Assembly (NCBI GenBank): GCA_000720805.1
Contig: JODI01000059.1
Location: 1 to 53,655 of the forward strand
Origin: Streptomyces violaceoruber
GTDB lineage: Bacteria > Actinomycetota > Actinomycetes > Streptomycetales > Streptomycetaceae
Direction: 5' to 3'
DNA: 53,655 bases
Shown here: one piece after another, positions 1 to 8,733 of the stretch
How the letters are laid out: every line of letters begins with the position of its first letter
Position numbering within the stretch: position 1 is the stretch's first letter
Notes under the pieces: generated by a model
What the model was told of the DNA's origin: nothing
What the model saw: only the letters and a program-made list of their open reading frames with translations
Database searches by the model: none
Position numbers and translations under genes: made by a program

Positions 1-27
1 TCTGGGGGTCCCCCCTCTGGGGGAGTG

Positions 28-72
28 CCGGCCGGAAGCCCTCGTACTGGACGTACTTGGGCTTTCGGCCGG
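28..72. repeat. Intergenic palindrome
   Basis: A 14-bp left arm (28-41) pairs with a right arm (59-72) with one G-T type mismatch, around a 17-nt spacer that itself contains GTAC/GTAC halves. It lies in the GC-rich leader before the first gene, beside runs of C and G (1-27 and 85-125). I believe similar palindromes recur between genes in Streptomyces, but that is from memory. It could be a terminator of a gene left of the window or a repetitive extragenic palindrome. Confidence 0.45.
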
Positions 73-177
73 TGCGGCGGTGGGGGCCCCTCCCGCTCGG
101 GCGAAGCCGAGAGTGGGGGAGCGTGCCGGGCGTCGCGACGGGGCGAACGTTGCCTGCCGCGGCACTAGCATGGGCGG

Positions 178-1299
178 GTGCAGACGATGCCCGCCCATGC
201 GGCCCACCACGACGACCGTGAGATAGAGACGCTGGAGGAGTTCGACGCGACCGTCCCGGCGCGCGGCACCCTCGCCGGATTCCGGGTTCAGGGCATCGAC
301 CTGACGGACCGCACCCGCGAACTGCTCGCCACGGACACGGCCGGAGCGGTCTTCCTCGGCTGCCGGATGCGCGAGGACGCCGCCGCCAAGGTCCGCGCGG
401 ACGGCGCGCTGGTCTTCCCCCCCGTTCCCGACCTGCCCTTCGACCCGTACCGGGGCCTGGTCTACTCCCCGGACGAACTCTTCGAGAACCTCGCGGACGG
501 CTACGAGGCCACACCCGACGCCCGCGCGTACGCCTGGTTCCAGCAGACCAAGGCCGACGGCGACATATTCGCCTCCATGCTGCGCGCGATCCACGACGAC
601 GCCGTCTCGGACGCGCTCGACGAACTCCTGCGCGGTGCGCGGGTGGTGGGCGTGATGGGCGGCCACGCGATGGCGCGCGGCACGCAGGAGTACGCCGGTG
701 CCGCGCGGCTCGGCCGGGAGCTGGCGCGTGCCGGTTTCACGGTGGCCACCGGCGGCGGCCCGGGCGCGATGGAAGCCGCCAACCTCGGCGCGTACGCCGC
801 CCCCTACGACGACGAGATGCTGACCGAGTCGCTCGGCATCCTCGGCAAGGCACCCCGTTTCACGCCCTCGGTCTCCGAGTGGGCGCGGGCCGCCTTCGAG
901 GTGCGTGACCGCTGGCCGAAGGGCGGGCCCTCCGTCGGTATCCCGACCTGGTTCTACGGCCATGAGCCGCCGAACGCCTTCGCCGGACACATCGCCAAGT
1001 ACTTCGCGAACGCCACCCGTGAGGACGGCCTGCTGGCCCGCTCCACCGCGGGTGTGGTGTTCCTGCCGGGCGCCGCCGGGACCGTGCAGGAGATCTTCGA
1101 CAACGCGACGCCGAACTACTATGAGTCGCGCGGCGAGCCCACGCCGATGGTGCTCGTGAACCGGGCGCACTGGACGGAGAAGCTGCCCGCCTGGCCGCTG
1201 TTGCGGGCGCTGGCGCGGGAGCGGTCGATGGAGACCCGGATCGCCCTGGTCGACCGGATCGAAGAGGCTGCGGGGGCCTTGAAACGTCTCGGTGGTTAA
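178..1299 (+). CDS. LOG-family Rossmann-fold nucleotide-binding protein
   Basis: The 373-residue protein has the LOG/TIGR00730 lysine-decarboxylase-like fold in its second half. It shows the GGGPGAMEAAN loop near residue 195 and the PGAAGTVQEIF motif near residue 300; the equivalent PGGxGTxxE motif is the phosphoribohydrolase signature. The third motif position is Ala instead of Gly. The N-terminal 140 residues are an extension not found in short LOG proteins, resembling the longer Rossmann-fold annotated proteins of actinobacteria. Family members release cytokinin-type bases from nucleotide 5'-monophosphates, but the substrate here is unknown. The GTG start at 178 is chosen for length; an ATG at 187 is equally possible. 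No operon partner. Confidence 0.8.
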   Translation: MQTMPAHAAHHDDREIETLEEFDATVPARGTLAGFRVQGIDLTDRTRELLATDTAGAVFLGCRMREDAAAKVRADGALVFPPVPDLPFDPYRGLVYSPDELFENLADGYEATPDARAYAWFQQTKADGDIFASMLRAIHDDAVSDALDELLRGARVVGVMGGHAMARGTQEYAGAARLGRELARAGFTVATGGGPGAMEAANLGAYAAPYDDEMLTESLGILGKAPRFTPSVSEWARAAFEVRDRWPKGGPSVGIPTWFYGHEPPNAFAGHIAKYFANATREDGLLARSTAGVVFLPGAAGTVQEIFDNATPNYYESRGEPTPMVLVNRAHWTEKLPAWPLLRALARERSMETRIALVDRIEEAAGALKRLGG

Positions 1300-1337
1300 T
1301 AAGCAGGCAAAACCAACCCCCGCCGCGGGCATATGCA

Positions 1338-1365
1338 TTGACACTACTTATGCAGCGCTTATAAA
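1338..1365 (+). promoter_or_regulatory. Near-consensus sigma-70 type promoter
   Basis: TTGACA (1338-1343) and TATAAA (1360-1365) are separated by 16 bp, in an AT-rich island unusual for this genome. It lies about 90 bp upstream of the sortase-substrate gene and points at it. It fits the vegetative HrdB-type consensus; inference from sequence only. Confidence 0.55.
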
Positions 1366-1457
1366 CCTGTGAGCCTGATGGGGGAGCTGATGTGACGCTG
1401 ACGCCACCTCACCGCCCCCTCCACCCCCCGCATTTACGCTTCCTGTAAAGGACAAAC

Positions 1458-2186
1458 GTGGCAGTCCTGTCCATATCCCGTCGTACCGCTGTGCGCACCG
1501 CACGCATCCTCGGTGTCGCCTCCGCCTCGGCCGCCCTCGCGCTCAGCGCCGCGGGCAGCGCGCTCGCCTGCAACATCAGTGAGTTCTCCGCCGAAGCCAA
1601 GTGCGACGGCACCAAGGGCGTCATCATCGTCACCGACAAGGACGCCAGCGGCACCCCGGCGACCGTGACCGTGTTCCTGGAGAACAACGGCGCCGACGCG
1701 AAGCAGGTCGGCTCGCAGGACATCATCGGTTCCCGCGCGGGTGAGACCATCACCTTCACCGAGGACTGGTCGCCCAACGCCGAGTACCGTATCCGCGTCC
1801 AGGCCGGGAAGGACAAGGATCACCTGATCGTCGACAAGGACATCACGCCGAACCTGACCACCCCGTCCGAGGGCTGCGCCAAGGACGAGTCGACCCCGCC
1901 GACCGCCCCGTCGTCGTCACCGTCGCCGTCGGAGTCCGCCTCGACCCCGGCCGAGGAGTCCGACAGCCCGGCCCCGACGCCGACGCCTTCGCAGGCCGAG
2001 AGCACCGCCCCGGCGGGCGCGGCGAGCAACGCCCCGTCCCCCGCGGCCGGTGAGTCGAACCTCGCCGAGACCGGTGCGAACTCCAACACCGGCCTGATCG
2101 CCGGCGTCGCGGGCGCCCTGGTCGTGATCGGCGGCGGCGCCGTCTTCTTCGGCATGCGCCGTCGCGGGGCGGACAGCAGCCGCTGA
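1458..2186 (+). CDS. LAXTG sortase-anchored cell-surface protein
   Basis: The 242-residue precursor starts at GTG 1458 behind an AAAGGA ribosome-binding site. It has an Arg-containing n-region and hydrophobic signal peptide with an ALA-type cleavage site near residue 38. A roughly 95-residue beta-rich extracellular domain with two cysteines follows. Next comes a Ser/Thr/Pro/Ala-rich wall-spanning spacer (about residues 140-200), the sorting motif LAETG, a transmembrane helix and an RRR tail. LAXTG motifs are the preferred substrates of class E sortases in streptomycetes, so attachment to peptidoglycan is expected. The extracellular domain is not recognised and its function is unknown. Monocistronic, closed by the hairpin at 2210. 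Confidence 0.85.
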   Translation: MAVLSISRRTAVRTARILGVASASAALALSAAGSALACNISEFSAEAKCDGTKGVIIVTDKDASGTPATVTVFLENNGADAKQVGSQDIIGSRAGETITFTEDWSPNAEYRIRVQAGKDKDHLIVDKDITPNLTTPSEGCAKDESTPPTAPSSSPSPSESASTPAEESDSPAPTPTPSQAESTAPAGAASNAPSPAAGESNLAETGANSNTGLIAGVAGALVVIGGGAVFFGMRRRGADSSR

Positions 2187-2209
2187 CGCTCCGTCAAGGA
2201 ACACAGGTG

Positions 2210-2238
2210 TGGCCCGTCCCCGCTGCGGGGGCGGGCCA
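2210..2238. terminator. Bidirectional terminator hairpin
   Basis: A GC-rich hairpin (TGGCCCGTCCCCGC paired with GCGGGGGCGGGCCA, one bulge) lies in the 60-bp gap between the convergent sortase-substrate gene and the isomerase-family gene. No T-tract is present, as is common in Streptomyces. Confidence 0.7.
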
Positions 2239-2246
2239 TCGCCGTG

Positions 2247-3044
2247 TCATCCGAAGGTCGCCCGTTCCAGCCAGACCTCCAACAGGGCCCGCTCGCCGAG
2301 CACCTCCAGCCCCGGGGCGTCCAGCGGCAGCCGGCGGTAGAAGGCGAGCAGTACGGCGGTGAGCGGGCCACGCAGCGCCACGGTCGCCTTCTCGTGCCCG
2401 CGCCTCCAGACGAGGCCGTCCTCGGACAGCTCGACCGTCCACTCGGCGTTCAGCTCGGGCGGGGTGTCGGTGGCGTGCAGATGGATGCTGCGGGCCGGCC
2501 CGCGCGGTTCCTCCGCCTCCTCCTGTGGCCGGGTCCGCTGCGCGAACTGAGCGATCTGCAGCCATTCGTCGAGCGCGTCGGCGGCGACGTCCGGGGCGAG
2601 CTCGTAGGGCAGCGCGGCGGCGAGGGTGGCGTCGGCGCGGTGGATCGTGATCTCGTGGGTCATACGGCGGGCCCAGAACCCGGAGGTGGGGATCCCGGAC
2701 CACGCCCACACCTTCGTGTCCGGCCCGGCCTCCCGCAGCGTCCCGGCGATCATCTCGCCGGTCTCCGCGAGCCAGGCGTCCAGCGCGGCGGCGTCGCCGG
2801 TGGCCTCCGGCCCACCCCCCGACGGCACCTGGTCCTCGGGGATGTCCGACTCGGCCCGCGTCCGCACCAGCAGCTCCACCCAGCGCAGGGCGCCACCCGT
2901 GTGCCGTACGAGCTGTTCCAGCGACCAGTCCGGGCAGGTCGGCACGGCCGCCGACAGGTCGGCCCCGGAGGTCACCACGGCCCTCAGCAGGCCGACCTGG
3001 TGGGCGACCTCGTCGCAGTAGCGGCTATGGGTCAGCAGCGTCAT
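2247..3044 (-). CDS. Maleylpyruvate isomerase-family, mycothiol-dependent enzyme
   Basis: The 265-residue protein has an N-terminal DinB/MDMPI-like four-helix bundle. It includes the PDWSLEQLVRHTGG segment near residue 40 and the THEITIHRADA helix near residue 133. The His, Glu and His spacing fits the metal-binding triad of TIGR03083 proteins. The C-terminal MDMPI domain carries the AEWTVELSEDGLVWRRG-like strand pair. Characterised relatives use mycothiol for isomerisation or detoxification; the substrate cannot be told from sequence. It is a single gene reading away from the thiamine transporter, with only a 24-bp gap to the ATPase stop. Confidence 0.75.
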   Translation of the reverse strand: MTLLTHSRYCDEVAHQVGLLRAVVTSGADLSAAVPTCPDWSLEQLVRHTGGALRWVELLVRTRAESDIPEDQVPSGGGPEATGDAAALDAWLAETGEMIAGTLREAGPDTKVWAWSGIPTSGFWARRMTHEITIHRADATLAAALPYELAPDVAADALDEWLQIAQFAQRTRPQEEAEEPRGPARSIHLHATDTPPELNAEWTVELSEDGLVWRRGHEKATVALRGPLTAVLLAFYRRLPLDAPGLEVLGERALLEVWLERATFG

Positions 3045-3068
3045 GCCCGCACCCTAGGCGCGCCCGTC

Positions 3069-4091
3069 TCAGTCGAGCACCACGATTTCGGCCACCTCGA
3101 ACTCCACCCCGACCGTGTCCCCGACCTCCGGCGCCTCCCGCAGCGCGCACGCCGCCTCCAGCCGGGGCGCGTCCCCCTCCGGCCGCAGACGGACGGCGAC
3201 ATGCGTGCCCTTGAACGTCCGCGCGGCCACCACGCACCGCAGCCCCGTGTCGGCGCCCACGAGCCGTACGCCCGCCGGCCGCACCAGCAGACTGCGCACG
3301 CCCTGCGCGGACCCCACCGGGACCGGCAGCTTGCCCCACGGGGTGTCGGCGGCCTCCCCGGCGACCGTGCCCTCCACGACGTTCTCGAAGCCGAGGAAGC
3401 GCGCCACGAACTCGTCCGCGGGGCGCTGCCACACCTCAAGGGGCGTACCGGACTGGGCGATCCGCCCGTCGCGCATCACGACGACCCGGTCGGCGAGCGC
3501 GAACGCCTCTCCCTGGTCGTGCGTCACCGCGAGCACCGTCGTCCCCAACCGCCCGAACAGCTCCCGCAGTTCGACCACCAGCCGCTCCCGCAGCGACCGG
3601 TCCAGCTGCCCGAGCGGCTCGTCCAGCATCAGCAGCCGCGGCCGGGGCGCCAGGGCCCGGGCCAGCGCCACCCGCTGCTGCTCCCCTCCGGACAGCGAGG
3701 CGACGGCCCGCCGCCCGGCGCCCGGCAGCCCGACCAGCTCCAGCAACTCCCGTACCCGCTCGTCCTGTTGCCCCTTGGACGCGCCGTGCATCCGCAGCCC
3801 GAACGCCACGTTCTGGCCCACGTCCCGCTGCGGGAACAGCTGGTGGTCCTGGAACATCAGCCCGACCCCGCGCTTGTGCGCGGGCACCGCCGCCTGGTCG
3901 CGCCCGTCGAGCACCACTCGCCCGCCGTCCAGGGGCTGCAGCCCGGCCACCGCCCGGAGCAGCGTCGACTTGCCGCTGCCGCTGGGCCCCAGCACGCACA
4001 CGATCTCGTGCTCGGCGACATCGAGGCCGACCCCGTCCAGCACGGCCCGCCCACCGAACCGTACGGTCGCGTCCTCAAGGCTCAGCAGCAT
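3069..4091 (-). CDS. thiQ: Thiamine ABC transporter ATP-binding protein
   Basis: This 340-residue protein energises the transporter encoded by the two upstream genes. It has the Walker A GPSGSGKST near residue 35, a Q-loop (MFQDHQ), the signature LSGGEQQRVALARAL, Walker B LLMLDEP, a D-loop and the switch His in VTHDQ. A C-terminal TOBE-like domain of about 110 residues makes it longer than Gram-negative ThiQ (about 230) and closer to the PotA/CysA architecture. Its ATG directly follows the permease stop (TAGATG), indicating translational coupling. The thiamine assignment rests on the binding protein and the TPP riboswitch rather than on the ATPase itself. Confidence 0.82.
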   Translation of the reverse strand: MLLSLEDATVRFGGRAVLDGVGLDVAEHEIVCVLGPSGSGKSTLLRAVAGLQPLDGGRVVLDGRDQAAVPAHKRGVGLMFQDHQLFPQRDVGQNVAFGLRMHGASKGQQDERVRELLELVGLPGAGRRAVASLSGGEQQRVALARALAPRPRLLMLDEPLGQLDRSLRERLVVELRELFGRLGTTVLAVTHDQGEAFALADRVVVMRDGRIAQSGTPLEVWQRPADEFVARFLGFENVVEGTVAGEAADTPWGKLPVPVGSAQGVRSLLVRPAGVRLVGADTGLRCVVAARTFKGTHVAVRLRPEGDAPRLEAACALREAPEVGDTVGVEFEVAEIVVLD

Positions 4092-5783
4092 CTAGAACTC
4101 CCCGGTCCGGTCGGTGCGCAGCCGCTCCAGGACCAGCAGGGCCACCGCGCACACGATCATCAGAATCGTCGAAAGGGCCATCGCCTGGCCGTAGTTGAGC
4201 TCTCCGGCCCGTCCGAGCAGGCGCGCCACGGCAACCGGCAGGGTCGGGTTGTCCGGTCGCGCGATGAACACCGTGGCGCCGAACTCCCCCAGCGACACGG
4301 CGAACGCGAAGCCCGCCGCGACCAGCAGCGCCCGCCGCACCATCGGCAGATCCACCTCGCGCCACACCCGCCACGGCGACGCCCCGAGCACGGCGGCGGC
4401 CTCCCGCAGCCGCACGTCCACCGCCCGCAACACGGGCAGCATGGTCCGTACGACGAAGGGCACGCCGACCAGGGCCTGGGCGAGCGGCACCAGGATGCAC
4501 GAGGCCCGCAGGTCCAGGGGCGGCTCGTCCAGGGCGATCAGGAAACCGAACCCGACCGTCACCGCGGACACCCCGAGCGGCAGCATCAGCAGCGCGTCGA
4601 ATCCCCGGACGAACCGGCCCGCGTCACGCCGCGTCAGCGCCGCGGCGGCCAGTCCGCCGATCACCACGGCGATGGCGGTCGCGGCGACGGCGTACTGCAG
4701 CGAATTGCCGATCGCCTCGATCGGCGGGACCAGGAAGATCCCGCCGTCCTCGCTGGTCAGCGCCCGGTAATAGCCGAAGTCGGGTGCGTCAAGGGACCGC
4801 TGCACCAGCACCGCGAGCGGCAGCAGGAGCAGAACGGCGATCGAGGCGAGGACGCCTGCCAGCAGCGTCCACTGCCCGGCCCCGCGCGGCCGGCGCGCGG
4901 TCGCGGAGGCGTCCACCAGCCGCAGGGCCGTCTCCCGCCGCCGTACGGTCCGCGCGTGCAGGGCGAGGACGGCGCCCACCGCGACGAACTGCACGATCGT
5001 GAGCACGGCGGCGGTGGACAGGTCGAAGATCTCTGAGGTCTGCCGGTAGATCTCCACTTCGAGGGTGGAGAAGGTCGGCCCGCCGAGGATCTGCACGACT
5101 CCGAACGAGGTGAACGTGAAGAGGAAGACCATCAGCGCGGCGGCGGCCACGGCGGGCGCCAGGGCGGGCAGCGTGACCTGCCGCCAGGCCGCGAGCCGGG
5201 ACGCGCCGAGCATCCGCGCGGCCTCCTCCTGCCGCGGGTCGAGCTGGGACCACAGCCCGCCGACGGTCCGTACGACCACCGCGTAGTTGAAGAAGACATG
5301 CGCGAGCAGGATCGCCCACACGGTGGTGTCCAGCCGTACGCCCCACAGCTCGTCCAGCAGCCCGCCGCGCCCCACGAGCGCCAGGAACGCCGTCCCGACG
5401 ACGACCGTCGGCAGCACGAACGGAACCGTCACCACGGCCCGCAGGACCTGCTTGCCGGGGAAGGCGAAGCGCGCGAAGACGTACGCGCCGGGCAGCGCGA
5501 CCAGCAGGGTGAGAGCGGTGGAGGCGAACGCCTGCCAGGTGGTGAACCACAGGACGTGCCGGATGTCGGACTGCGCCACGACATCCGCGATGCGGCCGAA
5601 CTGCCAGCGCCCGTCGACCTTGAGGCCACGCGCGACGATGGCGGCGACCGGATAGGCGAAGAAGACCGCGAAGAACGCGACGGGCACGGCGACGAGACCG
5701 AGCCGCGCCGCCGCGCTCCTTGTGCTCCCGCGGCCCTGGCGCGGGGCTACTTCAGTACGAGTGAGGTCCACGACTTGACCCAC
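4092..5783 (-). CDS. thiP: Thiamine ABC transporter permease (fused two-domain)
   Basis: The 563-residue membrane protein contains two tandem binding-protein-dependent permease domains of roughly six helices each, as in ThiP/FbpB-type transporters. Each has an EAA-loop: EEAARMLGASR near residue 187 and REAAAVLGAS near residue 470. The EAA loops contact the ATPase. The GTG at 5783 lies inside the 3' end of the binding-protein gene, giving a 37-nt overlap; a second GTG at 5771 would reduce it to 25 nt, and I cannot decide between them. It is the second gene of a three-gene operon (binding protein, permease, ATPase) controlled by the upstream TPP riboswitch. Confidence 0.85.
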   Translation of the reverse strand: MGQVVDLTRTEVAPRQGRGSTRSAAARLGLVAVPVAFFAVFFAYPVAAIVARGLKVDGRWQFGRIADVVAQSDIRHVLWFTTWQAFASTALTLLVALPGAYVFARFAFPGKQVLRAVVTVPFVLPTVVVGTAFLALVGRGGLLDELWGVRLDTTVWAILLAHVFFNYAVVVRTVGGLWSQLDPRQEEAARMLGASRLAAWRQVTLPALAPAVAAAALMVFLFTFTSFGVVQILGGPTFSTLEVEIYRQTSEIFDLSTAAVLTIVQFVAVGAVLALHARTVRRRETALRLVDASATARRPRGAGQWTLLAGVLASIAVLLLLPLAVLVQRSLDAPDFGYYRALTSEDGGIFLVPPIEAIGNSLQYAVAATAIAVVIGGLAAAALTRRDAGRFVRGFDALLMLPLGVSAVTVGFGFLIALDEPPLDLRASCILVPLAQALVGVPFVVRTMLPVLRAVDVRLREAAAVLGASPWRVWREVDLPMVRRALLVAAGFAFAVSLGEFGATVFIARPDNPTLPVAVARLLGRAGELNYGQAMALSTILMIVCAVALLVLERLRTDRTGEF

Positions 5784-6826
5784 TGGTCACGGTGGTCGGC
5801 GATCCGGTCCGGGGCCATGGTCTGGGGTTTCTTGGCCTGCGGCCCGAACTTCACGAACTCCTCGGGCACCTGGGCGCCCTTCCGCACCGGGTAGACGAAC
5901 ATGTTGAGCGGCATGTCCTCCTGGAACCGCTTGGTGAGCAGGAAGTCGAGGAACGCCTTGCCGCCCTTGGTGTTCTTCGCGTTGCTCAGCAGGCCCGCGT
6001 ACTCGGTCTGGCGGAAGCAGGTCCCGGTGGCGACGCCCGTGGGCGCGGTCTTCGGCTTCGGGTCGGCGTAGATCACCTCGGCGGGCGGCGAGGACGCGTA
6101 GGACACGACCAGCGGACGGTCGGCCTTGGCCTTCTTGCCGCCTGCGGAACCGGAGAACTCCTCGTTGTAGGCCTGCTCCCAGCCGTCGACGACCTTGACG
6201 CCGTTGGCCTTGAGCTTCTTCCAGTAACCCGGCCAGCTGTCGTCGCCGTACTTCGCGGCGGTCCCGAGCAGGAACCCGAGGCCCGGAGAGGAGGTGGAGG
6301 CGTTCTCGGTGACGAGGAGGTTCTTGTACGCCGGCTTGACCAGGTCGTCGAAGGAGGCGGGCGGGGCCAGGTGGTGCTTGCTGAAGTACGCCTTGTCGTA
6401 GTTGACGCAGATGTCGCCGGTGTCGATCGGCGTGACCCGGTGCTTGTCCTGGTCGACCCGGTACGCGGGCAGGACCTGGTCGGAGCCCTTGGCCTCGTAC
6501 GACTGGAAGAGCCCGTTGTCGAGCGCCCGGGACAGCAGGGTGTTGTCGACGCCGAAGAAGACGTCGCCCTGCGGGTTGTCCTTGGTGAGGATGGCCTTGT
6601 TGACGGCCTGCCCGGCGTCGCCGTCCTTGAGGACCCTGACCTTGTACCCGGACTGCTTCTCGAAGTCCGCGAGGACGTTCTTCGACACGGCCCACGAGTC
6701 GTGGCTGACGAGGGTGACCGTCTTGGAGTCGCCGCCGGTCCCGCTGCCGGACGACCCGCACGCGGACAGGCCGACCATGCCCACTCCCACGACCACGGCC
6801 GCGAACCGCCTGCTGGTGATGCTCAC
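5747..6826 (-). CDS. thiB: Thiamine ABC transporter substrate-binding lipoprotein
   Basis: The 359-residue protein begins with a lipoprotein signal peptide ending in the lipobox LSAC, so it is anchored outside the membrane. The mature part resembles TbpA/ThiB periplasmic binding proteins: LVSHDSWAVSK near the mature N-terminus, then GDVFFGVDNTLLSRAL and STSSPGLGFL. I chose the GTG at 6826, preceded by AGGAGG with 6-nt spacing. An upstream in-frame ATG at 6910 would add 28 residues read through the leader hairpin and destroy the signal peptide. The TPP riboswitch immediately upstream strongly supports thiamine or a thiamine phosphate as the ligand. Confidence 0.88.
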   Translation of the reverse strand: MSITSRRFAAVVVGVGMVGLSACGSSGSGTGGDSKTVTLVSHDSWAVSKNVLADFEKQSGYKVRVLKDGDAGQAVNKAILTKDNPQGDVFFGVDNTLLSRALDNGLFQSYEAKGSDQVLPAYRVDQDKHRVTPIDTGDICVNYDKAYFSKHHLAPPASFDDLVKPAYKNLLVTENASTSSPGLGFLLGTAAKYGDDSWPGYWKKLKANGVKVVDGWEQAYNEEFSGSAGGKKAKADRPLVVSYASSPPAEVIYADPKPKTAPTGVATGTCFRQTEYAGLLSNAKNTKGGKAFLDFLLTKRFQEDMPLNMFVYPVRKGAQVPEEFVKFGPQAKKPQTMAPDRIADHRDQWVKSWTSLVLK

Positions 6827-6834
6827 TGAATTCC

Positions 6835-6850
6835 TCCTGGGTGACCAGGA
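6835..6850 (-). promoter_or_regulatory. Shine-Dalgarno-occluding hairpin
   Basis: On the minus strand TCCTGG and CCAGGA form a 6-bp stem with a 4-nt loop. The 3' arm overlaps the AGGAGG ribosome-binding site of the thiamine-binding-protein gene. It could be the translational expression platform of the riboswitch. Confidence 0.45.
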
Positions 6851-6859
6851 AGAGACGCG

Positions 6860-6906
6860 GCCCTGCCCGGGGCCGTCGGAGGATTCCACCGGCTCCCGGG
6901 CAGGGC
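6860..6906 (-). terminator. Leader hairpin between TPP riboswitch and start codon
   Basis: Two perfectly complementary 12-nt GC arms (6860-6871 and 6895-6906) enclose a loop that contains CCTCC, complementary to the downstream Shine-Dalgarno sequence. There is no U-tract, so it could act as a GC-only terminator or as part of a ribosome-site switch. Confidence 0.5.
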
Positions 6907-6921
6907 GCAACAGCTTGAGTG

Positions 6922-7018
6922 ATGACCGAACTTCCTACCCAGAATGACCTGGGCGAGGTTCAGAGGGTCTGCGACCTGGTTGCCGCACTCTCAGCGCTGT
7001 GGCGCTCCCCTGTCGGAA
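6922..7018 (-). promoter_or_regulatory. TPP (THI-box) riboswitch
   Basis: The minus-strand leader contains the two hallmark TPP-aptamer blocks in the right order. These are CTGAGA (6989-6994), preceded by GGGGAGC, and ACCCTCTGAACCTC followed by the CCAGGT/TTCTGGGT stem and a GTAGGAA block. A short closing helix (CCGA with TCGG) brackets the element. It sits about 95 nt upstream of the thiamine-binding-protein start and should repress the transporter operon when thiamine pyrophosphate is abundant. Confidence 0.9.
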
Positions 7019-7061
7019 TATGAAGATGTCGGAATATGACGATGTACGGACGGACGTCACA

Positions 7062-8168
7062 CTACCGCTCGGTCGCGGCGAGCTGACCACACGCCCCGTC
7101 GATCTCCTGTCCCCGGGTGTCCCGAACGGTCACCGGCACACCATGGGCGGCGATCGCCTCGACGAACGCCTTCTCGTCCTCGGGTCGGGAGGCGGTCCAC
7201 TTCGACCCGGGCGTCGGGTTGAGCGGGATCAGGTTGACGTGCACGGGCTTGCCCCTGAGCAGCCGTCCGAGCCGGTCACCGCGCCAGGCCTGGTCGTTGA
7301 TGTCCCGGATCAGCGCGTACTCGATGGACAGCCGGCGGCCGGACTTCTCGACGTACTCGAAGCCGGCGTCGAGGACCTCGCGCACCTTCCACCGGGTGTT
7401 CACGGGGACGAGGGTGTCGCGCAGCTCGTCGTCGGGGGCGTGCAGCGAGATGGCGAGGCGGCACTTGAAGCCCTCGTCGGCGAAGCGGTGGATCGCCGGG
7501 ACGAGTCCGACGGTCGAGACGGTGATCCCGCGCTGCGAGAGGCCGAGCCCGTCCGGCTCGGGGTCGGTGAGCCGCCGGATGGCGCCGACGACCCGGTTGT
7601 AGTTGGCGAGGGGCTCGCCCATGCCCATGAAGACGATGTTGCTGAGCCGCGCCGGGCCACCGGGGATCTCCCCGTCCCGCAGCGCGCGCATCCCGTCCAC
7701 GATCTGGTGCACGATCTCGGCGGTGGACAGGTTCCGGTCCAGACCCGCCTGCCCGGTCGCACAGAACGGGCAGTTCATCCCGCACCCCGCCTGCGAGCTG
7801 ATGCACATGGTCACCCGGTCCGGGTAGCGCATCAGCACCGACTCGACGAGCGTCCCGTCGAACAGCCGCCACAGCGTCTTGCGGGTGGTGTCCTGGTCGG
7901 TCGACAGATGCCGGACGACCGTCATCAGCTCGGGCAGCAGCGCCTCCTGCAGGCGGCCGCGGGAACCGGCCGGGATGTCCGTCCACTCCCCCGGGTCGTG
8001 CGCGTACCGCGCGAAGTAGTGCTGCGAGAGCTGCTTGGCACGAAACGGCTTCTCCCCGACCGCGGCCACCGCTTCCTTACGCTCGGCAGGCGTGAGATCG
8101 GCAAGGTGCCGCGGCGGCTTCTTGGCTCCGCGCGGGGCGACGAAAGTGAGTTCTCCGGGTGCAGGCAT
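7062..8168 (-). CDS. rlmN: Dual-specificity 23S rRNA/tRNA adenine C2-methyltransferase RlmN
   Basis: The 368-residue radical-SAM enzyme methylates A2503 of 23S rRNA and A37 of some tRNAs. The [4Fe-4S] motif [11 protein letters not shown] lies near residue 125, followed by the GMGEPLANY motif. The C-terminal [14 protein letters not shown] supplies the second catalytic cysteine. I chose the ATG at 8168, which has GGGAGGG 3 nt upstream; a longer frame from 8231 adds 21 residues without a ribosome site. The gene is monocistronic and ends 44 bp before the thiamine riboswitch. Confidence 0.93.
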   Translation of the reverse strand: MPAPGELTFVAPRGAKKPPRHLADLTPAERKEAVAAVGEKPFRAKQLSQHYFARYAHDPGEWTDIPAGSRGRLQEALLPELMTVVRHLSTDQDTTRKTLWRLFDGTLVESVLMRYPDRVTMCISSQAGCGMNCPFCATGQAGLDRNLSTAEIVHQIVDGMRALRDGEIPGGPARLSNIVFMGMGEPLANYNRVVGAIRRLTDPEPDGLGLSQRGITVSTVGLVPAIHRFADEGFKCRLAISLHAPDDELRDTLVPVNTRWKVREVLDAGFEYVEKSGRRLSIEYALIRDINDQAWRGDRLGRLLRGKPVHVNLIPLNPTPGSKWTASRPEDEKAFVEAIAAHGVPVTVRDTRGQEIDGACGQLAATER

Positions 8169-8332
8169 AACCCTCCCAGTGTCGCAGATCATCGCCGGGA
8201 GCCCAGGCCGGAGCAGGGTGGGAGTGGTCACCCGTGGGTGCCGACTGTCGGCGTTGGTCGGCTTCGGACGGCCCAGGGACGGCCCAGGGGGCGTGACCCT
8301 GGGGATGGGATGATCACTCCGGAGGGGTGCAA

Positions 8333-8560
8333 GTGGACATGCTTGAACTGATGGAGTGGCTGGCTGAGCGTGGCGTCACGACCGTTTTCAAGGTCGACGG
8401 TGACCGAATGGTCGAGCGACGGGCGGCATGGATGGTCATCGTCAGCGGTGGGCCGCTCGGCGAGGACTCGTTCTTCCGGGCCGACCTGGCCACGCCAGGC
8501 GCATGCCTAGACTCGTTGCTTGCTCACCTGGAGGGCAGGGGCCTGTCGCCGTTCGCATGA
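8333..8560 (+). CDS. Small conserved-looking protein of unknown function
   Basis: A 75-residue acidic/hydrophobic protein without signal peptide or membrane helix. The GTG at 8333 has GGAGG 7 nt upstream, better than the GTG at 8327, which is too close; an ATG at 8339 is also possible. The sequence ([20 protein letters not shown] followed by a VSGGPLGE strand-turn) looks like a compact alpha/beta protein. It is not recognised and may be a streptomycete-specific small protein. It lies in the variable stretch between rlmN and cdsA. Confidence 0.6.
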   Translation: MDMLELMEWLAERGVTTVFKVDGDRMVERRAAWMVIVSGGPLGEDSFFRADLATPGACLDSLLAHLEGRGLSPFA

Positions 8561-8733
8561 TCAGCATGTCCCGTGTGGTCATTGGTGCCGCTCGATGCGA
8601 ACTACGGGCGGGATGGTCGCTGAGGTCTACAGGGCTGATCGGGCAGTCCTCAGGGGTTGGTGGCGGTTCGGCTGTGGTCGCGGTAGTTGCTGTATTCCGC
8701 TGCTGTACCGCACCGTTGCCCTACGGTGTTGAC

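Noticed and set aside
2244..5036. A 930-codon open frame on the plus strand across the isomerase and ABC transporter genes
   Set aside because: It is antisense to genes with clear motifs, has a Pro/Arg/Gln/His-rich composition typical of high-GC shadow frames, and no family similarity. Similar shadows opposite glnD, cdsA and ftsY were dropped for the same reason.
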